From: G039029935 sp039029935
GTDB taxonomy: Bacteria; Chloroflexota; Anaerolineae; Caldilineales; Caldilineaceae
Direction of reading: 5' to 3'
Assembly (NCBI GenBank): GCA_039029935.1
Contig: JBCCFC010000583.1
Coordinates: forward strand, 1-8,379
DNA: 8,379 nucleotides
Numbering within the stretch: position 1 is the first letter of the stretch; the number at the start of each line of letters is the position of its first letter. The notes below the pieces were generated by a model that worked only from the letters and a program-made list of their open reading frames with translations, did not search any database and was not told the origin of the DNA. A program made the translations under genes and the position numbers. Below are positions 6,866 to 8,379 of this stretch, one piece after another.

Positions 6866-7832
6866 GAATTCTCTCAATTAATAATTTTAATTTAACATAA
6901 ATCTTATTATTGTCAGTTTGGCTAAAGGATTCTTCCAGCTTGTCAGAGACCGCTTGAGTGAATAAGTTTTGATCCACTTGAGCAACCAATGCTGGTGAAA
7001 GATAGAGTGATTCAACAGTCATCTCCTTCCCGCCCAGCAACGTCGATTGGGTCGACCGTCCTGCATCAATCTCAAAATGTGTCAATTCCAAAGAATCTGG
7101 TAACTTTTGACCATAGGTTTTTGTACCTTTGCGCCCATCATAACTTAATGCAAACATCACATCCTGTCGATTTAATTTTGTCAAAAAATCAACCAAACCC
7201 GTAAAGTCAATACCGCTATAATAACGCGGGTTTCGGCCTGTTGATGTCCCCTGATAGGGTGGGTCCATATAAACAACGTCCGAAATAGGGTCAATCGATT
7301 CAAAAATGCTGGCATAGTTGACACTAGAGACATCGGTCCGTCCTTGCAACAGTTCCGAAAATGCATAAATATCCTGGCGCATTTTCTGGGGTGTTCGCCC
7401 GCGCCGCCGATTGTCTGGACCTTGGTTGAATTGACCATTTGAGTTATAGCGTACAGCCGCCTTGACACACCGTGCCAGCAAATACAGAAAAAGGTCTGGT
7501 TCGTGCGTTTGATTAAATTTATCGCGGACTTCATTATAGAAAGCCCGCTCATTGCCCAATTGCTGATGCCAGAGCTGCTCATAGGCATCAGCAATTTCAT
7601 CGGGTGTATTGATAATTTTTTGCATCAAGGTCATCAACGGCTGATTGAGATCGTTGAGATGAAATCGTTTTGCCTGTTGGGTATAGGCAGCGCGCACCGA
7701 GATAGCTGCGGACCCAGCAAAAGGTTCGACCAAACGATCAATTGATGCAGGCAACACATGGAGGATTTTATGGGCAAGGTTGCGTTTGCTTCCTTGATAG
7801 GGAATGGGTTGTGGCATTTTTTTCATTGTCAT
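6855..7832 (-). CDS. Dam-type (alpha class) N6-adenine DNA methyltransferase, apparently without a partner restriction enzyme
   Basis: A 325-residue enzyme that methylates adenine N6 in a short DNA target using S-adenosylmethionine. Motifs follow the Dam/DpnM order: PYQGSKRNL (residues 11-19, motif X), VEPFAGSAAISVRA (35-48, motif I, cofactor binding), a target-recognition region between them and motif IV, and the catalytic DPPY at 190-193. YYSGIDF and FALSYDG (227-233) follow as later motifs. GATC is the usual target of this group, but EcoRV-like GATATC enzymes share the motifs, so specificity is open. No endonuclease gene is adjacent, suggesting a solitary methyltransferase or one stranded from a restriction system. 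About 40 residues follow the last recognisable core strand (ESLYLS, 274-279), and the terminal part is conspicuously AT-rich. Two in-frame ATGs compete: 7832 (SD-like GGTGGA 11 bases upstream) and 7826 (a second copy of GGTGGA six bases upstream). Confidence 0.93.
   Translation of the reverse strand: MTMKKMPQPIPYQGSKRNLAHKILHVLPASIDRLVEPFAGSAAISVRAAYTQQAKRFHLNDLNQPLMTLMQKIINTPDEIADAYEQLWHQQLGNERAFYNEVRDKFNQTHEPDLFLYLLARCVKAAVRYNSNGQFNQGPDNRRRGRTPQKMRQDIYAFSELLQGRTDVSSVNYASIFESIDPISDVVYMDPPYQGTSTGRNPRYYSGIDFTGLVDFLTKLNRQDVMFALSYDGRKGTKTYGQKLPDSLELTHFEIDAGRSTQSTLLGGKEMTVESLYLSPALVAQVDQNLFTQAVSDKLEESFSQTDNNKIYVKLKLLIERIHEN
6871..6875 (-). promoter_or_regulatory. Ribosome binding site selecting the ATG start of the HD gene
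   Basis: Minus strand GAGAG, five bases before ATG 6863-6865, within the last codons of the adenine methyltransferase gene. It overlaps the alternative TTG start, arguing against that start. Confidence 0.5.
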
Positions 7833-7852
7833 TCCACCGTTATTCCACCGTT
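7831..7852. repeat. 11-bp direct duplication at the crcB/dam junction, duplicating an SD-like site
   Basis: ATTCCACCGTT occurs twice back to back (7831-7841 and 7842-7852). On the gene strand each copy reads AACGGTGGAAT and carries GGTGGA, a degenerate Shine-Dalgarno sequence. The upstream copy overlaps the crcB stop codon and the downstream copy runs into the first ATG of the methyltransferase gene. The duplication therefore fills the whole 18-bp gap between the two genes. Confidence 0.85.
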
Positions 7853-8258
7853 AAAAACTTATTTGTCTTCCAAGCCATACAGCAGCTAACCCCACAAATA
7901 CACTACCACCGACATAGAGCAAGGCGACATCAAAACGCGACTTTTGCAAGAGAGCCAACCCTTCATTGCTAAAGGTAGAGAAGGTGGTAAATGCGCCCAG
8001 AAACCCGATAAATATAAGTGCGCGTATCTCTGGCTTCAAAAGAGCCTGTCCAATCCAATTCTGTTGCGCCAACAATTCGGGACTCAGTTCTGTCAAACGA
8101 GTCAAAACGCCAATCAGTAAGCAACCAATGATGTTGACGACAAATGTCCCATAAGGAAACGCCAAATTGGGCAATAGCTGCGTCACAAGACTGCCCGTGA
8201 CATAACGCAAAATCGCCCCGACAAACCCGCCAAGACCGATGAGTAGTAGTTTTAACAT
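7851..8258 (-). CDS. crcB: Fluoride ion channel CrcB/Fluc
   Basis: A 135-residue small membrane protein, the normal size of CrcB/Fluc channels. These export toxic fluoride from the cytoplasm down its electrochemical gradient and work as antiparallel dimers. Signature segments are present: GGFVGAILRY at residues 10-19, GTFVVNIIGC at 37-46 and GFLGAFTTFSTF at 85-96, which supplies the pore Phe and Thr/Ser residues. Four hydrophobic segments can be placed at about 2-25, 37-54, 78-100 and 110-130. Only one copy is in the window, so a homodimer is the simple reading unless a second crcB lies elsewhere. It is the first gene of the four-gene cluster, 18 bp before the methyltransferase gene. The ATG at 8256-8258 has no strong Shine-Dalgarno sequence. 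The 25 bases between ATG and repeat array leave no room for a fluoride riboswitch, unless it lies beyond the arrays. Confidence 0.96.
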   Translation of the reverse strand: MLKLLLIGLGGFVGAILRYVTGSLVTQLLPNLAFPYGTFVVNIIGCLLIGVLTRLTELSPELLAQQNWIGQALLKPEIRALIFIGFLGAFTTFSTFSNEGLALLQKSRFDVALLYVGGSVFVGLAAVWLGRQISF

Positions 8259-8283
8259 ATTTTTTCAAGTTGCAGGTTAAAGA

Positions 8284-8344
8284 GTTGAAAGTTGAAAGTT
8301 GAAAGTTGAAAGTTGAAAGTTGAAAGTTGAAAGTTGAAAGTTGA
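8284..8344. repeat. Heptanucleotide tandem array (GTTGAAA)n upstream of crcB
   Basis: Eight perfect copies of GTTGAAA (8284-8339) plus five bases of a ninth. The complementary strand TTTCAAC is free of stop codons in all frames and reads as repeating FQLSTFN. That gives a misleading open frame running into crcB from 8352 to 7969, which should not be annotated as a gene. The array ends 25 bases before the crcB ATG, so it lies in the position of the promoter or 5' leader. Confidence 0.97.
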
Positions 8345-8350
8345 TTGTCC

Positions 8351-8379
8351 ACTCATCACTCATCACTCATCACTCATCA
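8351..8379. repeat. Heptanucleotide tandem array (ACTCATC)n, cut by the window edge
   Basis: Four perfect copies of ACTCATC plus one base before the window ends. It is separated from the GTTGAAA array by only six bases. The unit differs by one base from the ACTCTTC unit of the array at the left end of the window, in the same plus-strand orientation. Confidence 0.95.

Noticed and set aside
8259..8283. Fluoride riboswitch upstream of crcB
   Set aside because: Only 25 bases separate the ATG from the repeat array, too short for the riboswitch fold, and no matching conserved segments are seen in the window.
8259..8300. Sigma-70 promoter immediately upstream of crcB
   Set aside because: No convincing -10/-35 pair was found on the minus strand; the TTTCAAC repeats do not match TTGACA well enough to call.
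7969..8352. Minus-strand reading frame starting in the GTTGAAA array and overlapping crcB, with repeating FQLSTFN
   Set aside because: The repeated peptide is just the stop-free strand of a 7-bp array, and the rest is crcB in the wrong frame. No family resemblance and no ribosome binding site.

Overview
The window looks like bacterial chromosome, most probably from a Chloroflexota (Anaerolineae-like) organism. That placement is inference from style: a very long secreted protein with Pro/Thr 'PTPTPT' linkers, BACON/Ig-like modules and a C-terminal hydrophobic tail ending FLPVVTR; base composition near 50% GC; and heptanucleotide tandem arrays between genes. Cyanobacteria also carry such heptamer arrays, so the phylum is not certain. 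No RNA gene, insertion sequence, CRISPR array or phage gene was seen.

All five convincing genes lie on the minus strand, so transcription runs from right to left. The right end (8284-8379) has two adjacent heptamer arrays. Next comes a tight four-gene cluster: crcB (fluoride channel, 7851-8258), a Dam-type adenine methyltransferase (6855-7832), an HD-domain phosphohydrolase (6242-6865) and a TrmH/SpoU-type RNA 2'-O-methyltransferase (5533-6252). The gap between the first two is 18 bp and the remaining junctions overlap by 11 bp, so co-transcription and translational coupling are likely. The products share no obvious pathway; the cluster looks like housekeeping (anion detoxification, DNA methylation, nucleotide clean-up, RNA modification).

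A 200-bp intergenic region (5333-5532) holds an octamer array beside the trmH stop codon, a candidate extended -10 promoter and a strong purine-rich ribosome binding site. It precedes a single giant gene (116-5332) encoding a 1738-residue membrane-anchored or secreted protein. Its order is: repeat-rich N-terminal extension, transmembrane/signal segment, M28-type zinc aminopeptidase domain, jelly-roll-like domain, Pro/Thr linker, a second metalloprotease domain of metzincin type (HExxHxxGxxH plus Met-turn), Ig-like domains and two BACON-like domains. Its stop codon lies three bases from another heptamer array that runs off the left edge of the window.

The observations most worth following are the two different zinc peptidase domains in one polypeptide, the replacement of the expected catalytic glutamate of the M28 domain by serine, and the way short tandem arrays (7 or 8 bp period) sit directly at gene borders. 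I did not find a clearly new multi-gene system.
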